From Marinobacterium iners DSM 11526 (GTDB taxonomy: Bacteria > Pseudomonadota > Gammaproteobacteria > Pseudomonadales > Balneatricaceae): a stretch of DNA of 64,000 nucleotides. A program made the translations under genes and the position numbers. The number at the start of each line of letters is the position of its first letter. Position 1 is the first letter of the stretch. Below the pieces are notes generated by a model that worked only from the letters and a program-made list of their open reading frames with translations, did no database searches and was not told the DNA's origin. The stretch spans positions 62,001 through 126,000 of the forward strand of contig NZ_FNRJ01000007.1 of the NCBI RefSeq assembly GCF_900107855.1, written 5' to 3'. Below are positions 25,115 to 34,124 of the stretch, in pieces.

Positions 25115-25835
25115 GTGCGCGGCCATCCCGGTCGTATCCCTCCTCCAAAAACAGCATGCGGCCGCTGCGGTGCTGCAGCAAAAGAGTGCTGGCGCGGGTA
25201 CCATAATCCGGCGAACGGATGAAGCAGGATGACAGCAGCCGTTCCCGTTCCAGCCGGATACCGGTATCCGGCAGTGCCTCATCACTGGGGCGATGCTCAT
25301 CGTGCAGCAATCGCAGTAGCTGGGTTTCGCTCAGCTCACAGTTATCCATGGCGCGTGCCAGGGTTGCCCTGGCACGCAGTGCCTTTGGCCAGGGTGTATC
25401 CAACAGCGCGTTGCTTAATGCATGGATGCCGGGCATGACCGGCTGACACAGACCGTTGACGTTGCTGTAATGCCAAAGTCCCTTGCCATCGGCCAGCAGC
25501 AGGTTGAAGCCGGCACGTGCGGCTGTAAGGCTTTGGCAGAAATCCTGTGCCGATTGCTGAGAGAGAATGAACTCCGTAACCAGCGTCCCGCGGCTGGGGG
25601 CTTCCTCGGGTGGCTGGCGCCGTGCATCGCGGTGATTGGTAACCAGTGCAAAGCGATTGTTGTTCCCCAGTGCCATCCAGCTGCCGCCTGCCTGCAGATC
25701 CCGACCGCCCAAAATGGGCAGGTCTGGCCAGGGGGCGACGGGTGCGGTGGGGCGCGCATGAAATTCATCACGGTTGGCAACCAGCAGCAGCGGCCATTCC
25801 GGATCGGCATTAACGGCAATAGTGAGCAGACACAC
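25020..25835 (-). CDS. NRDE (TANGO2-like) family protein
   Basis: A 271-residue protein with the family-naming segment LLVANRDEFHARPTAP at residues 17-32, preceded by CLLTIAVNADPEWP and followed by GGRDLQAGGSWMALG. The family is homologous to eukaryotic TANGO2; an N-terminal cysteine right after the initiator, seen here as Cys2, is typical and has been linked to Ntn-hydrolase-like folding and haem handling, but the bacterial role is unsettled. The start is taken as GTG 25835, directly after GGAGG, because Cys2 then falls in register; ATG 25862 would hide it. The C-terminus overlaps ptsP on the opposite strand by 95 bases. Confidence 0.9.
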   Translation of the reverse strand: MCLLTIAVNADPEWPLLLVANRDEFHARPTAPVAPWPDLPILGGRDLQAGGSWMALGNNNRFALVTNHRDARRQPPEEAPSRGTLVTEFILSQQSAQDFCQSLTAARAGFNLLLADGKGLWHYSNVNGLCQPVMPGIHALSNALLDTPWPKALRARATLARAMDNCELSETQLLRLLHDEHRPSDEALPDTGIRLERERLLSSCFIRSPDYGTRASTLLLQHRSGRMLFLEEGYDRDGRALSLRRYSLDRPLLVPVDWEGVAGSAAPGRDA

Positions 25836-25905
25836 ATCCCCTCCGGTTTCATCTGTGGGCAACAGTCACTAATATAATCGACTTTTTCGTACCAGGATTG
25901 AAACC

Positions 25906-26706
25906 ATGTTAACAACTTTGGCGCTGTATCTGTTGCTGGGTGCGCTGGCTGGTGTCGTTGCCGGCCTGTTTGGAATCGGTGGCGGTCTGCTGATCGTGCC
26001 GGTGCTGATCGTTACCTTTGAGCTGCAGGGAATATCCGCTGCTGTACTGACCCATATGGCGGTGGCAACCTCGCTGGCAACCATCGTAGTCACGTCGATC
26101 AGCTCTGTTCGGGCGCATCACGGGCGTCGGGCGGTGCGCTGGGAACTGTTCCGGCCGCTGGGGGCGGGCATTCTGTTTGGCGCTCTGCTCGGCGTGAATA
26201 CGGCAGTACAACTGCCTGGCCCGGTGTTGCAGCTGACCATCGGCATTTTTGTGCTGTTGGTAGCCATCCAGATGGCCCTGAATCTCAAGCCTTCTGCAGG
26301 TGATGCGCAGCCATCAAAACCTGAGCTTGGGGTAGCAGGGGCAGGGATTGGCTGGGCGTCTGCGATTTTCGGTATCGGTGGCGGTACCCTGACGGTGCCT
26401 TATCTGAACTGGCGTCGGATCGATATGCAGCAGGCAGTTGCGACTTCAGCGGCCTGTGGTCTTCCAATCGCACTGATGGGGGCCGGCACCAATATCTGGC
26501 TCGGCTGGGGTGAACAGCAGCTGCCAGCGTGGAGTCTGGGGTATGTTTACCTGCCGGCGTTTGCCGGTATTGTCGTGGCCAGCTATCTGACGGCGCCGAT
26601 CGGTGCGCGGCTGGCACACAGTCTGCCGCAGGCGAAGCTGAAAAAGGTTTTTGCCCTGTTTTTGCTCGCGGTATCGCTGCGTTTTATTCTCGGTAATCTC
26701 TGGTGA
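25906..26706 (+). CDS. TauE/SafE-family anion permease
   Basis: A 266-residue inner-membrane protein with about eight hydrophobic segments in two pseudo-repeats, each opening with the family glycine motif (GLFGIGGGLLIVPVL near residue 22 and IFGIGGGTLTVPYL near 155). TauE/SafE proteins export sulfite, sulfoacetate or related anions; the substrate here is not evident, since no sulfonate genes adjoin it. The ATG at 25906 lies 6 bases after an imperfect ribosome site. It is 6 bases upstream of lgt and probably co-transcribed with it. Confidence 0.9.
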   Translation: MLTTLALYLLLGALAGVVAGLFGIGGGLLIVPVLIVTFELQGISAAVLTHMAVATSLATIVVTSISSVRAHHGRRAVRWELFRPLGAGILFGALLGVNTAVQLPGPVLQLTIGIFVLLVAIQMALNLKPSAGDAQPSKPELGVAGAGIGWASAIFGIGGGTLTVPYLNWRRIDMQQAVATSAACGLPIALMGAGTNIWLGWGEQQLPAWSLGYVYLPAFAGIVVASYLTAPIGARLAHSLPQAKLKKVFALFLLAVSLRFILGNLW

Positions 26707-26712
26707 GGCTTT

Positions 26713-27495
26713 ATGTGGATTCATAATATCAACCCGCTGGCGCTGGAGCTGGGCCCGCTGCAAATTCACTGGTATGGACTGATGTATCTGATCGGTTTTG
26801 GCGGTGCCTGGTGGCTGGGCAATAGGCGTGCCCGTCAACCAGGTTCAGGCTGGACCGAGCAGCAGGTGTCGGATCTGGTATTCTGGGGCGCGGTCGGCGT
26901 GATCGTCGGTGGGCGTGCAGGCTACGTCCTGTTCTACAATTCTGACTATTTTCTGCAGGACCCGCTCTGGCTGTTCGCCGTGTGGGAGGGGGGCATGTCT
27001 TTCCACGGGGGCTTGCTGGGCGTGCTCGCGGTGGCATGGCTGTTTGCTAGGCGACAAGGGAAAACCTTCTTCGAAATCGGGGATTTCATTGCGCCACTGG
27101 TGCCGATCGGGCTCGGCGCTGGCCGGTTGGGCAACTTTATCGGCGGGGAGGTCTGGGGACGGCCAACGGATCAGTCTTGGGGCGTCATCTTCCCCCGTGC
27201 CGGTGACATGTTGGCACGACACCCGTCACAGCTGTATCAGATGCTGTTGGAGGGTGTTGTCCTGTTTGTATTGCTGTGGTGGTTTTCATCCCGTCCTCGC
27301 CCGCGCATGGCAGTGTCGGGCCTGTTTTTGATGGCGTATGGCAGTTTCCGCTTTCTGGTTGAATTTGTGCGTGAGCCGGACGGGCATCTCGGCTTTATCG
27401 CGTTTGACTGGCTGACCATGGGGCAGTTGTTGTCGCTGCCAATGCTGCTGCTGGGAGGGTTGCTGATGCTGCTGGCTTACCGCCGCAAAACATAG
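26713..27495 (+). CDS. lgt: Prolipoprotein diacylglyceryl transferase
   Basis: A 260-residue, seven-helix inner-membrane enzyme that attaches diacylglycerol to the lipobox cysteine of prolipoproteins. [11 protein letters not shown] near the N-terminus, [11 protein letters not shown] near residue 97 (with the essential-type His) and the signature [15 protein letters not shown] near 137 are present. In the signature the usual second asparagine (NFING) is replaced by glycine. The start at ATG 26713 is 6 bases after the permease stop. thyA follows, an arrangement common in proteobacteria. Confidence 0.96.
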   Translation: MWIHNINPLALELGPLQIHWYGLMYLIGFGGAWWLGNRRARQPGSGWTEQQVSDLVFWGAVGVIVGGRAGYVLFYNSDYFLQDPLWLFAVWEGGMSFHGGLLGVLAVAWLFARRQGKTFFEIGDFIAPLVPIGLGAGRLGNFIGGEVWGRPTDQSWGVIFPRAGDMLARHPSQLYQMLLEGVVLFVLLWWFSSRPRPRMAVSGLFLMAYGSFRFLVEFVREPDGHLGFIAFDWLTMGQLLSLPMLLLGGLLMLLAYRRKT

Positions 27496-27562
27496 ATCGA
27501 TCTGGTCTACACAACCCAAACGCCCTAGAATGAAGTCCATTTGTTTTTGGAGCGGGGCGCAT

Positions 27563-28405
27563 ATGCAGCAGTATCTGGATCTGATGCGTGAGATCAAGGA
27601 GCAGGGCACTGACAAGGGTGATCGCACAGGTACAGGTACACGTTCCCTGTTCGGGCGCCAGATGCGGTTTGATCTGAGTGAAGGTTTTCCACTGTTGACC
27701 ACTAAAAAGGTGCACCTGAAGTCGGTGATCTACGAGTTGCTCTGGTTTCTCTCAGGCAGCACCGACAACACCTGGCTGCAGCAGCGCGGGGTTAGTATCT
27801 GGAATGAATGGGCGCTGGAAAACGGTGAGCTGGGGCCGGTCTACGGCAAGCAGTGGCGTTCATGGGCCTGTCCGGATGGGTCCAGTATCGACCAGATCGC
27901 CACTGTTGTTGAACAGATCAAGCGCACCCCCAACTCACGCCGCCTGATCGTCAGTGGCTGGAACCCGGCGGATCTGCCGGATGAGTCGCTCAGCCCGCAA
28001 GAGAATGCCCGGCACGGCAAGGCAGCTCTCCCTCCCTGCCACACTCTGTTCCAGTTTTATGTGGCAAACGGTCGGCTGAGTTGCCAGCTGTATCAGCGCA
28101 GTGCCGATTTCTTTCTGGGGGTGCCATTCAATATAGCCTCCTATGCGCTACTGACCCACATGATCGCACAGCAATGTGATCTTGAGGTGGGGGAGTTTGT
28201 GCATACCTTTGGCGATCTGCACCTGTATGCAAATCATCTGAGTGATCCGGCCATTGTGGACGAACAGTTGTCGCGTACGCCCAAGCGCTTGCCTCAGCTG
28301 CAGATAAAGCGCCGCCCGGCGGATATCTTCAGCTATGAATACGATGATTTCGAGGTGATCGGCTATGCGCCTGATCCTGCCATTCGAGCCCCTATCGCTG
28401 TCTGA
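27563..28405 (+). CDS. thyA: Thymidylate synthase
   Basis: A 280-residue enzyme converting dUMP to dTMP with methylene-THF. It begins with the conserved [11 protein letters not shown] at ATG 27563 (GGAGCGGGG upstream); the longer frame from 27530 is not needed. The catalytic cysteine is Cys159 in [13 protein letters not shown], and [16 protein letters not shown] and [16 protein letters not shown] are intact. It carries a 13-residue insertion ([13 protein letters not shown]) before the active site that the 264-residue E. coli enzyme lacks but other ThyA proteins share. folA follows 15 bases later, coupling dTMP and folate recycling. Confidence 0.98.
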   Translation: MQQYLDLMREIKEQGTDKGDRTGTGTRSLFGRQMRFDLSEGFPLLTTKKVHLKSVIYELLWFLSGSTDNTWLQQRGVSIWNEWALENGELGPVYGKQWRSWACPDGSSIDQIATVVEQIKRTPNSRRLIVSGWNPADLPDESLSPQENARHGKAALPPCHTLFQFYVANGRLSCQLYQRSADFFLGVPFNIASYALLTHMIAQQCDLEVGEFVHTFGDLHLYANHLSDPAIVDEQLSRTPKRLPQLQIKRRPADIFSYEYDDFEVIGYAPDPAIRAPIAV

Positions 28406-28420
28406 ATCCGAGGAGATCTC

Positions 28421-28945
28421 ATGCGTCTGGCGATGATTGCTGCCCAGTCTCAAAACCGAGTAATTGGTAATAACAATAAGCTGCCCTGGTATCTGCCGGA
28501 GGATCTGAAGTACTTCAAGCGGGTGACTTTGGGTAAGCCGATCATCATGGGGCGCAAAACCTTCGAGTCGATTGGTCGACCGCTGCCGGGACGCACCAAC
28601 ATCGTCATCACGCGCAATCCGGACTGGACTCATGATGGTGCAGGGGTCCGGGTTGTCCACAGTCTGCAACAGGCGATTGAGCTGGCGGAGAGCCTGGCAC
28701 TCGTCAATGGCTTTGAGGAGTCGCTGGTCATTGGTGGTGCCGAGATATATGCACTTGCCCTGCCGCAGGCTGATCGCCTTTATTTGACTCAGGTTCATGC
28801 CGAGGTGCAGGGTGATGCGCATTTTCCGCCGCTCGACCCCACGCAGTGGCAAGAGATGGCTCGGGAAGACTTCAGTGCCATTGAGCCCAATCCTTATGAT
28901 TACAGTTTTATCGTGCTGGATCGTGCTGGAGGCAAGACTGCATGA
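28421..28945 (+). CDS. folA: Dihydrofolate reductase
   Basis: A 174-residue NADPH-dependent enzyme regenerating THF. The N-terminus MIAAQSQNRVIGNNNKLPWY contains the Met20-loop and substrate region, with the catalytic acid in LPEDLKYFKR. GRKTFESIGRPLPGR and VIGGAEIYALALPQADRLYL carry the NADPH-binding motifs. It follows thyA and overlaps the start of birA by four bases, so thyA-folA-birA-coaX looks like one transcript. Confidence 0.97.
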   Translation: MRLAMIAAQSQNRVIGNNNKLPWYLPEDLKYFKRVTLGKPIIMGRKTFESIGRPLPGRTNIVITRNPDWTHDGAGVRVVHSLQQAIELAESLALVNGFEESLVIGGAEIYALALPQADRLYLTQVHAEVQGDAHFPPLDPTQWQEMAREDFSAIEPNPYDYSFIVLDRAGGKTA

Positions 28946-29907
28946 TGCTGGATAACCTGTTGCGGGTTCTGGCTGATGGTGCATTCCATTCCGGCAGTGA
29001 ACTTGGTCGAACCCTGGGCATCAGTCGCAGTGCTGTCTGGAAGCACATGCAGCGGCTGCAGGAGCTGGGTGTTGAGGTGTATAGCGTGAAGGGACGGGGA
29101 TATCGTATTCCCGGAGGCCTGGATCTGCTGGATGAAGCTGACCTGCAGCAGCAGCTGCCGCAACCTGTGCGAGACCGGCTTGGGCAGTTGGTGCTGACGG
29201 TGGAAACGGATTCAACCAATACGCGTGCACTGGATGCCATGCAGGCGGGGCTCACGACTGGGCTGTTCGCTTCCGAGTATCAGCACTCGGGACGGGGGCG
29301 ACGTGGGCGGCAATGGGTCAGCCCGCTGGGCTCAAGTCTTTGTTTCTCTCTGGCCTGGCGCTTTAACAGTGGTGCTGCCGCCCTTGAGGGGCTCAGTCTT
29401 GCTGTCGGGTTGGCACTGCAGCAGGCGTTGGCACAGGAGGGGCTAGTGAATATCGGTCTCAAGTGGCCCAATGATCTGCTGGTGAATGATGCCAAGTTGG
29501 GTGGAATTCTGATTGAACTCAGTGGCGATGCGGCGGGTGAATGTCAGGTGGCTATTGGTATAGGTCTCAATGTCCAATTGCCTGAAGCAATGGTTGAGCA
29601 GCTGGATCAACCCTGTGTGGACCTGACTCAGCTGGGATATTCCGGTTCAAAAACACAGCTGCTTGCGACTGTGGTGAGTGAGCTGATCCACATGCTGGAG
29701 CGCTTTGAAACCAGTGGCTTTGCGCCACTGCGTTCCGCCTGGGAGGAGGCCAACGCCTTTCGTGGGCGCGAGGTGGCGCTGACCTCAGGGCCACGCCGGT
29801 ATGAAGGGGTCTGTTTGGGGGTGACTGATCAAGGTGGGTTGCGGCTGCAAACGAGTGCCGGACAGGAAGTGTTCCATGGTGGCGAAATGAGCGTGCGACT
29901 GCAATGA
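28942..29907 (+). CDS. birA: Bifunctional biotin-protein ligase and biotin operon repressor
   Basis: A 321-residue protein. An N-terminal winged helix (about 1-60, SGSELGRTLGISRSAVWKHM) gives DNA binding, so this is the repressor-type BirA. The central ligase has the biotinyl-AMP loop GRGRRGRQWVSPLG near residue 114 and KWPNDLLVNDAKLGGILIEL near 174, and a C-terminal SH3-like domain follows. The ATG at 28942 overlaps the folA stop. Its own stop overlaps the coaX start (ATGA), indicating coupling. Confidence 0.96.
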   Translation: MMLDNLLRVLADGAFHSGSELGRTLGISRSAVWKHMQRLQELGVEVYSVKGRGYRIPGGLDLLDEADLQQQLPQPVRDRLGQLVLTVETDSTNTRALDAMQAGLTTGLFASEYQHSGRGRRGRQWVSPLGSSLCFSLAWRFNSGAAALEGLSLAVGLALQQALAQEGLVNIGLKWPNDLLVNDAKLGGILIELSGDAAGECQVAIGIGLNVQLPEAMVEQLDQPCVDLTQLGYSGSKTQLLATVVSELIHMLERFETSGFAPLRSAWEEANAFRGREVALTSGPRRYEGVCLGVTDQGGLRLQTSAGQEVFHGGEMSVRLQ

Positions 29908-30629
29908 TACTTGAGGTCGATGCGGGTAATACGTTCATCAAATGGCGCTACAGACAGGGGAATGACGCTGCAGCGGCAAGCGGGCGCTGGCTGACGCGCG
30001 ACTTCAGTGCTGCGAGTCTGGCTGACTGCCCTGAGGTGCCGCAACAGGTGCTGGCAGGCTCGGTTGCCGGTGTCGCTTTCGAGCAGGCGTTGTCTGCATC
30101 AGTTGCAGCGGTTTGGGGTGTGCCGGTGCGATTTGCGCGAACGGCTACAGCGGCTGCCGGTGTGCGTAACAGTTATGCTGATCCGGCCAGAATGGGGGTT
30201 GATCGCTGGTTGGTGATGTTGGCAGCCTGGCAGCGTTGCGGGCAGGCCTGCTGCATCATTGATTGTGGCAGTGCAATTACAATCGATCTGCTCGGTGCCG
30301 AAGGTGAACATCTCGGCGGCTATATACTACCGGGCCTGCGCTTGATGCGTCAGGTGTTGACCGGCTCTACGGCCGGCATACTGGTCGATCGTGACATCGA
30401 GGTGTTCAGTCTTGAACCGGGTTGTGATACCAGCAGTGCTGTGGCTCATGGAACAAATCTGATGTTCAGCTCGCTGGCACAAATGCTGCCGCGTTGGCTG
30501 GAACAGCAGCAGACAGGTGCGCCCTTGCTGGTGACCGGGGGTGATGGTGCTCTGTTTTGCGAACTTATGGGTATGGGAGAGCTTGTGCCTGATCTGGTCC
30601 TTGAAGGACTGCGTTGGGCGCTGGAGTAA
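29904..30629 (+). CDS. coaX: Type III pantothenate kinase
   Basis: A 241-residue ASKHA-fold kinase that phosphorylates pantothenate in the first step of CoA synthesis. The P-loop-like EVDAGNTFIKWRY at the N-terminus, DPARMGVDRWLVMLAAW near residue 90, and CIIDCGSAITIDLLGAEGEHLGGYILPGL near 117 are the three family motifs. Type III enzymes need a monovalent cation and resist feedback by CoA. It starts at ATG 29904, overlapping the birA stop. Confidence 0.95.
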   Translation: MILEVDAGNTFIKWRYRQGNDAAAASGRWLTRDFSAASLADCPEVPQQVLAGSVAGVAFEQALSASVAAVWGVPVRFARTATAAAGVRNSYADPARMGVDRWLVMLAAWQRCGQACCIIDCGSAITIDLLGAEGEHLGGYILPGLRLMRQVLTGSTAGILVDRDIEVFSLEPGCDTSSAVAHGTNLMFSSLAQMLPRWLEQQQTGAPLLVTGGDGALFCELMGMGELVPDLVLEGLRWALE

Positions 30630-30632
30630 GGC

Positions 30633-31286
30633 ATGCTGCGTTGGTTGTTGCTGATTCTGCTGTTGTGCAATGCGCTGCTTTTTTTGTGGTACGCGCAGCG
30701 TGAGCAGACGGCAACTGCCAGCAGTGCCTTCAGTCAGGATCAGGTAACCAGGTTACGGCTGTTGCATGAGTTGTCCGGAGGGGAGGTTGTACGCCCGCTT
30801 CAGCTCGAGTGTTATCAGGTGGGCGTTTTTGCAACGGAGAATGAAGCTGGGCAGGCCGCCCAACTGCTGGCGCCGATCGCAATGGCCGTTGCACAGTTCC
30901 CCGCCCCGGAAGAGGTGGTGGGTTATCAGCTGGCGGTTGAGATTCCATCACAGGCTCAGGCGCAACGTGAGTTGCTTGACCGGCTGGCGATTGCGGGGTG
31001 GGTACCGCAAACCCGTCAGGGGCGCTTCCTGCTGGGGCCGTTCACCGGTAATCGTGCCCGTGCAGAAGCAGCGGTTGAGCAGCGTGCGCTGAAGGAAGGC
31101 TTGGGACTTAACAGTGAATTGCAGCCGGTCATGCAGCCAGGTACGGGTGTTCTGCTTGAAGTTGAGGTGTCAGCGGGAACGGAAATTGGCCTTGCCCCCA
31201 GTCAGTTGTTACTGCGAGGATGGCCGGGTATAAAAATTGAAAAAAAATTATGTTCTGGGCTTGCACAGTCCCAGTCGGATCAGTAA
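30633..31286 (+). CDS. SPOR-like membrane-anchored protein
   Basis: A 217-residue protein with an N-terminal signal-anchor (LLLILLLCNALLFLWYA, residues 5-21) and a presumably periplasmic remainder. The segment CYQVGVFATENEAGQAAQLL near residue 68, and QGRFLLGPFTGNRARAEAAVEQ near 128, resemble a SPOR peptidoglycan-binding repeat, though divergent. A SPOR-domain gene after coaX and before the tRNA-tuf cluster is a known order in pseudomonads. The last bases overlap the -35 and spacer of the tRNA operon promoter. The SPOR assignment rests on pattern and context. Confidence 0.75.
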   Translation: MLRWLLLILLLCNALLFLWYAQREQTATASSAFSQDQVTRLRLLHELSGGEVVRPLQLECYQVGVFATENEAGQAAQLLAPIAMAVAQFPAPEEVVGYQLAVEIPSQAQAQRELLDRLAIAGWVPQTRQGRFLLGPFTGNRARAEAAVEQRALKEGLGLNSELQPVMQPGTGVLLEVEVSAGTEIGLAPSQLLLRGWPGIKIEKKLCSGLAQSQSDQ

Positions 31287-31289
31287 GAT
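31261..31289 (+). promoter_or_regulatory. Sigma70 promoter of the Thr-Tyr-Gly-Thr tRNA operon
   Basis: TTGCAC (31261-31266), a 17-base spacer and TAAGAT (31284-31289) predict a start near 31296, about 16 bases before the first tRNA. The -35 is identical to that of the tRNA-Trp promoter at 32929. Confidence 0.7.
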
Positions 31290-31311
31290 ACGCACCACTT
31301 CGAGAGACAAG

Positions 31312-31387
<76 letters not shown>

Positions 31388-31411
31388 TCTCGACGAAGTG
31401 TTTGAAAGGCT

Positions 31412-31495
31412 GGTGGGGTTCCCGAGTGGCCAAAGGGATCAGACTGTAAATCTGACGCGCGAGCTTCGGTGGTTCGAATCCACCTCCCACCACCA
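31412..31495 (+). tRNA. tyrU: tRNA-Tyr (anticodon GTA)
   Basis: An 84-nt class II tRNA with a long variable arm. The acceptor GGTGGGG pairs with CCCACC, the anticodon region is AGACTGTAAATCT, and CCA is encoded. It is second in the array. Confidence 0.97.
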
Positions 31496-31506
31496 TCTCC
31501 GTTCAA

Positions 31507-31581
31507 GCGGGTATGGTATAGTGGCTATTACCTCAGCCTTCCAAGCTGAAGAGGCGGGTTCGATTCCCGCTACCCGCTCCA
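31507..31581 (+). tRNA. glyT: tRNA-Gly (anticodon TCC)
   Basis: A 75-nt tRNA with acceptor GCGGGTA, anticodon loop CTTCCAA and T-arm GCGGGTTCGATTCCCGC, with CCA encoded. It is third in the array. Confidence 0.97.
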
Positions 31582-31600
31582 ACGAAGATGTACCGAATAT

Positions 31601-31675
31601 GCTCATGTAGCTCAGGGGTAGAGCACACCCTTGGTAAGGGTGAGGTCGGCGGTTCAAATCCGCCCATGAGCTCCA
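31601..31675 (+). tRNA. thrT: tRNA-Thr (anticodon GGT)
   Basis: A 75-nt tRNA with acceptor GCTCATG pairing with CATGAGC, anticodon loop TTGGTAA and T-loop TTCAAAT, with CCA encoded. It is the last tRNA before the damaged tuf copy, the place thrT holds before tufB in E. coli. Confidence 0.97.
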
Positions 31676-31684
31676 GTTTTGTCG

Positions 31685-31718
31685 CAAAGGGTAGATATAG
31701 AGATATGTCTACCCTTTG
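31685..31718 (+). terminator. 11-bp hairpin after thrT, terminator or processing stem
   Basis: CAAAGGGTAGA (31685-31695) pairs perfectly with TCTACCCTTTG (31708-31718) over a 12-base loop. Only TTGT follows, so termination may be partial. It lies inside the 96 bases of sequence that replace the normal tuf start. Confidence 0.45.
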
Positions 31719-31771
31719 TTGTATTTGCGTCCTTGAAACGACTTGATCAGGTTGACTCGCGAACGAAAAAA

Positions 31772-32911
31772 GGCCACGTTGACCACGGCAAAACGACACT
31801 GACCGCTGCACTGACTCGCGTCTGTGCAGAAGTATGGGGCGGCGCAGCCGTTGCCTTCGACGGTATCGACAACGCACCGGAAGAGCGTGAGCGTGGTATC
31901 ACCATCTCTACTTCACACGTAGAGTATGAATCACCGACTCGCCACTACGCGCACGTAGATTGCCCGGGACACGCTGACTACGTTAAGAACATGATCACCG
32001 GTGCTGCCCAGATGGACGGCGCGATCCTGGTATGTTCTGCTGCTGACGGCCCCATGCCGCAGACCCGTGAGCACATCCTGCTGTCACGTCAGGTAGGTGT
32101 ACCTTACATCGTCGTGTTCCTGAACAAAGCGGACATGGTAGACGATGAAGAGCTGCTGGAACTGGTGGAGATGGAAGTTCGCGAACTTCTGGATCAGTAC
32201 GACTTCCCGGGCGACGACACTCCGATCGTTGTAGGTTCTGCGCTGATGGCGCTGAACGGTGAAGACGACAACGGCTTCGGCACCTCTGCTGTTAAGAAGC
32301 TGGTTGAGACTCTGGACGAGTACATTCCTGAGCCTGAGCGTGCAATTGACCTGCCGTTCCTGATGCCGATCGAGGACGTATTCTCCATCTCCGGTCGTGG
32401 TACCGTAGTAACCGGTCGTATCGAGCGTGGCATCCTGAACGTGGGTGACGAAGTGGAAATCGTGGGTATCCGCGACACCACCAAGACCACCTGTACTGGT
32501 GTTGAGATGTTCCGCAAGCTGCTGGATCAGGGCCGTGCCGGTGAGAACGTTGGTGCGCTGCTGCGTGGTACCAAGCGTGACGACGTTGAGCGTGGTCAGG
32601 TACTGTGCAAGCCGGGCTCAATCAAGCCGCATACTCAGTTCGAAGGCGAAGTGTACGTGCTGAGCAAAGAAGAAGGCGGTCGTCATACTCCGTTCTTCAA
32701 GGGCTACCGTCCGCAGTTCTACTTCCGTACCACTGACATCACTGGCGCATGTGAACTGCCGGAAGGTGTTGAAATGGTAATGCCGGGTGACAACGTTCAG
32801 ATGTCCGTTACCCTGATCAACCCGATCGCGATGGAAGAAGGCCTGCGCTTCGCTATCCGTGAAGGTGGTCGTACTGTTGGCGCAGGTGTGGTAGCCAAGA
32901 TTATCGAATAA
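31772..32911 (+). pseudogene. tuf: Elongation factor Tu, first copy, missing its 5' end
   Basis: From 31772 the sequence encodes EF-Tu residues 19 to the end ([14 protein letters not shown] onward) without a break and is nearly identical to the second copy at 48245. The start codon and the first 18 codons (including the first beta strand, HVNVGTI) are absent. The 96 bases between thrT and 31772 are unrelated to tuf and hold a hairpin but no ATG or GTG in frame with a ribosome site; in-frame TTG codons at 31679 and 31733 would give unrelated N-termini. The P-loop GHVDHGKT is kept, but loss of the first strand should destroy GTP-domain folding. Either a true 5' deletion kept similar by gene conversion, or an assembly join between tuf repeats, would explain it. 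If a start upstream is used, this would be an odd but expressed EF-Tu. Confidence 0.72.
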
Positions 32912-32928
32912 AATTCGGTAATTACCTG

Positions 32929-32957
32929 TTGCACCTGTGTGGGGAGGTGCATATAAT
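32929..32957 (+). promoter_or_regulatory. Sigma70 promoter of tRNA-Trp, secE and nusG
   Basis: TTGCAC (32929-32934), a 17-base spacer and a perfect TATAAT (32952-32957) predict a start near 32964, 14 bases before tRNA-Trp. The GC-rich stretch after the -10 fits a stringently controlled stable-RNA promoter. Confidence 0.8.
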
Positions 32958-32977
32958 GTGCCTCCCTGTTACGCAAC

Positions 32978-33053
<76 letters not shown>

Positions 33054-33112
33054 TTCCTAATCGGGAATGGCGTCACACAAAGCGCAAGCTTTCATTTTTC
33101 CGAGGCCCTGGC

Positions 33113-33481
33113 GTGAACTCTAAAGTGACTTCCGAAGGATCTAAACTCGACGGCCTGAAGTGGCTTGTCGTTGTAGCATTGGTTGCAGCTGGTGTGGTAG
33201 GGAACTCCATGTTCGCTGGCGAGTCACTGCTGTACCGTGTTTTGGCGCTGTTGGCGCTGGCGGTGATTGCAGGGCTGGTTGCACTGCAGACCGCGAAAGG
33301 AAAGGCATTCTTCAGGCTGTTCAAAGAAGCCAAGAATGAGATTCGCAGGGTTGTCTGGCCGACGCGCCAGGAAACGCTGCAGACAACTGCAATTGTAGTG
33401 ATTGCTGTACTGTTGGTCGGGCTGGCGCTCTGGGGGCTTGATTCCCTGTTGGGTTGGCTGGTGTCCGGCGCCATCGGATAA
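33113..33481 (+). CDS. secE: Preprotein translocase subunit SecE
   Basis: A 122-residue inner-membrane protein with three hydrophobic helices (about residues 17-32, 40-60 and 92-118) and the conserved cytoplasmic hinge [22 protein letters not shown] near residue 66. It clamps SecY in the Sec channel. The start is GTG 33113, eight bases after GAGG. nusG follows 11 bases later, the usual pair. Confidence 0.95.
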   Translation: MNSKVTSEGSKLDGLKWLVVVALVAAGVVGNSMFAGESLLYRVLALLALAVIAGLVALQTAKGKAFFRLFKEAKNEIRRVVWPTRQETLQTTAIVVIAVLLVGLALWGLDSLLGWLVSGAIG

Positions 33482-33492
33482 GAGGTGTGAGC

Positions 33493-34035
33493 ATGGACAT
33501 GGACAAGAAGCGCTGGTATGTCGTGCATGCCTACTCCGGCTACGAAAAGCGCGTCATGAATGCACTGAAAGAACGGATTGAACTGCATGGCATGCAGGAT
33601 CTGTTCGGCGAAGTGCTGGTTCCCACCGAAGAGGTGGTTGAGATTCGTGACGGCAAAAAGCGTAAGTCCGAGCGCAAGTTTTACCCCGGTTACGTGCTGG
33701 TGCAGATGGCCATGAATGATGAGACCTGGCATCTGGTGAAGAATACTCCCCGCGTAATGGGTTTCATTGGTGGTACGGCTGATAAGCCTGCACCGATTAC
33801 TGAAAAAGAGGCTCAGGAAATTCTGCAGCGTGTTGAAAGCGGTGCAGACAAGCCAAGGCCCAAGACTGTATTTGAACCCGGTGAGATGGTGCGTGTCATC
33901 GACGGTCCCTTTGCTGACTTCAACGGCGTGGTCGAAGAGGTTAACTACGAGAAGAACCGTTTGCAGGTGGCTGTTCTCATCTTCGGGCGCTCGACACCGG
34001 TCGAGCTTGAATTTACTCAGGTCGAAAAGGCCTGA
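33493..34035 (+). CDS. nusG: Transcription termination/antitermination factor NusG
   Basis: A 180-residue protein. The N-terminal NGN domain (about 1-120) begins [15 protein letters not shown] and includes [20 protein letters not shown]; the C-terminal KOW domain has [19 protein letters not shown]. NusG couples RNA polymerase to ribosomes and to Rho. The start at ATG 33493 follows AGAGG; the frame from 33454 lies inside secE. Confidence 0.97.
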   Translation: MDMDKKRWYVVHAYSGYEKRVMNALKERIELHGMQDLFGEVLVPTEEVVEIRDGKKRKSERKFYPGYVLVQMAMNDETWHLVKNTPRVMGFIGGTADKPAPITEKEAQEILQRVESGADKPRPKTVFEPGEMVRVIDGPFADFNGVVEEVNYEKNRLQVAVLIFGRSTPVELEFTQVEKA

Positions 34036-34051
34036 GATTCTGGTAACGAAG

Positions 34052-34069
34052 CCGCCATCAGGCGGTTTT
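34052..34069 (+). terminator. Hairpin with T-run between nusG and rplK
   Basis: CCGCC (34052-34056) pairs with GGCGG (34061-34065) around ATCA and is followed by TTTT. The stem is short, so partial termination or a leader element is more likely than a full stop. The remaining leader (34070-34124) holds an AAGGAG ribosome site; I see no certain L1 operator. Confidence 0.5.
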
Positions 34070-34124
34070 CGTTGTTGTGGAAATGGGGAGCCCTCAGGGC
34101 GTTTGAACCCAAAGGAGTAGCTTA

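Noticed and set aside
31705-31746. A 13-codon leader peptide (ATG 31705) before the truncated tuf
   Set aside because: It sits in the hairpin, is out of frame with tuf and has no ribosome site; probably chance.
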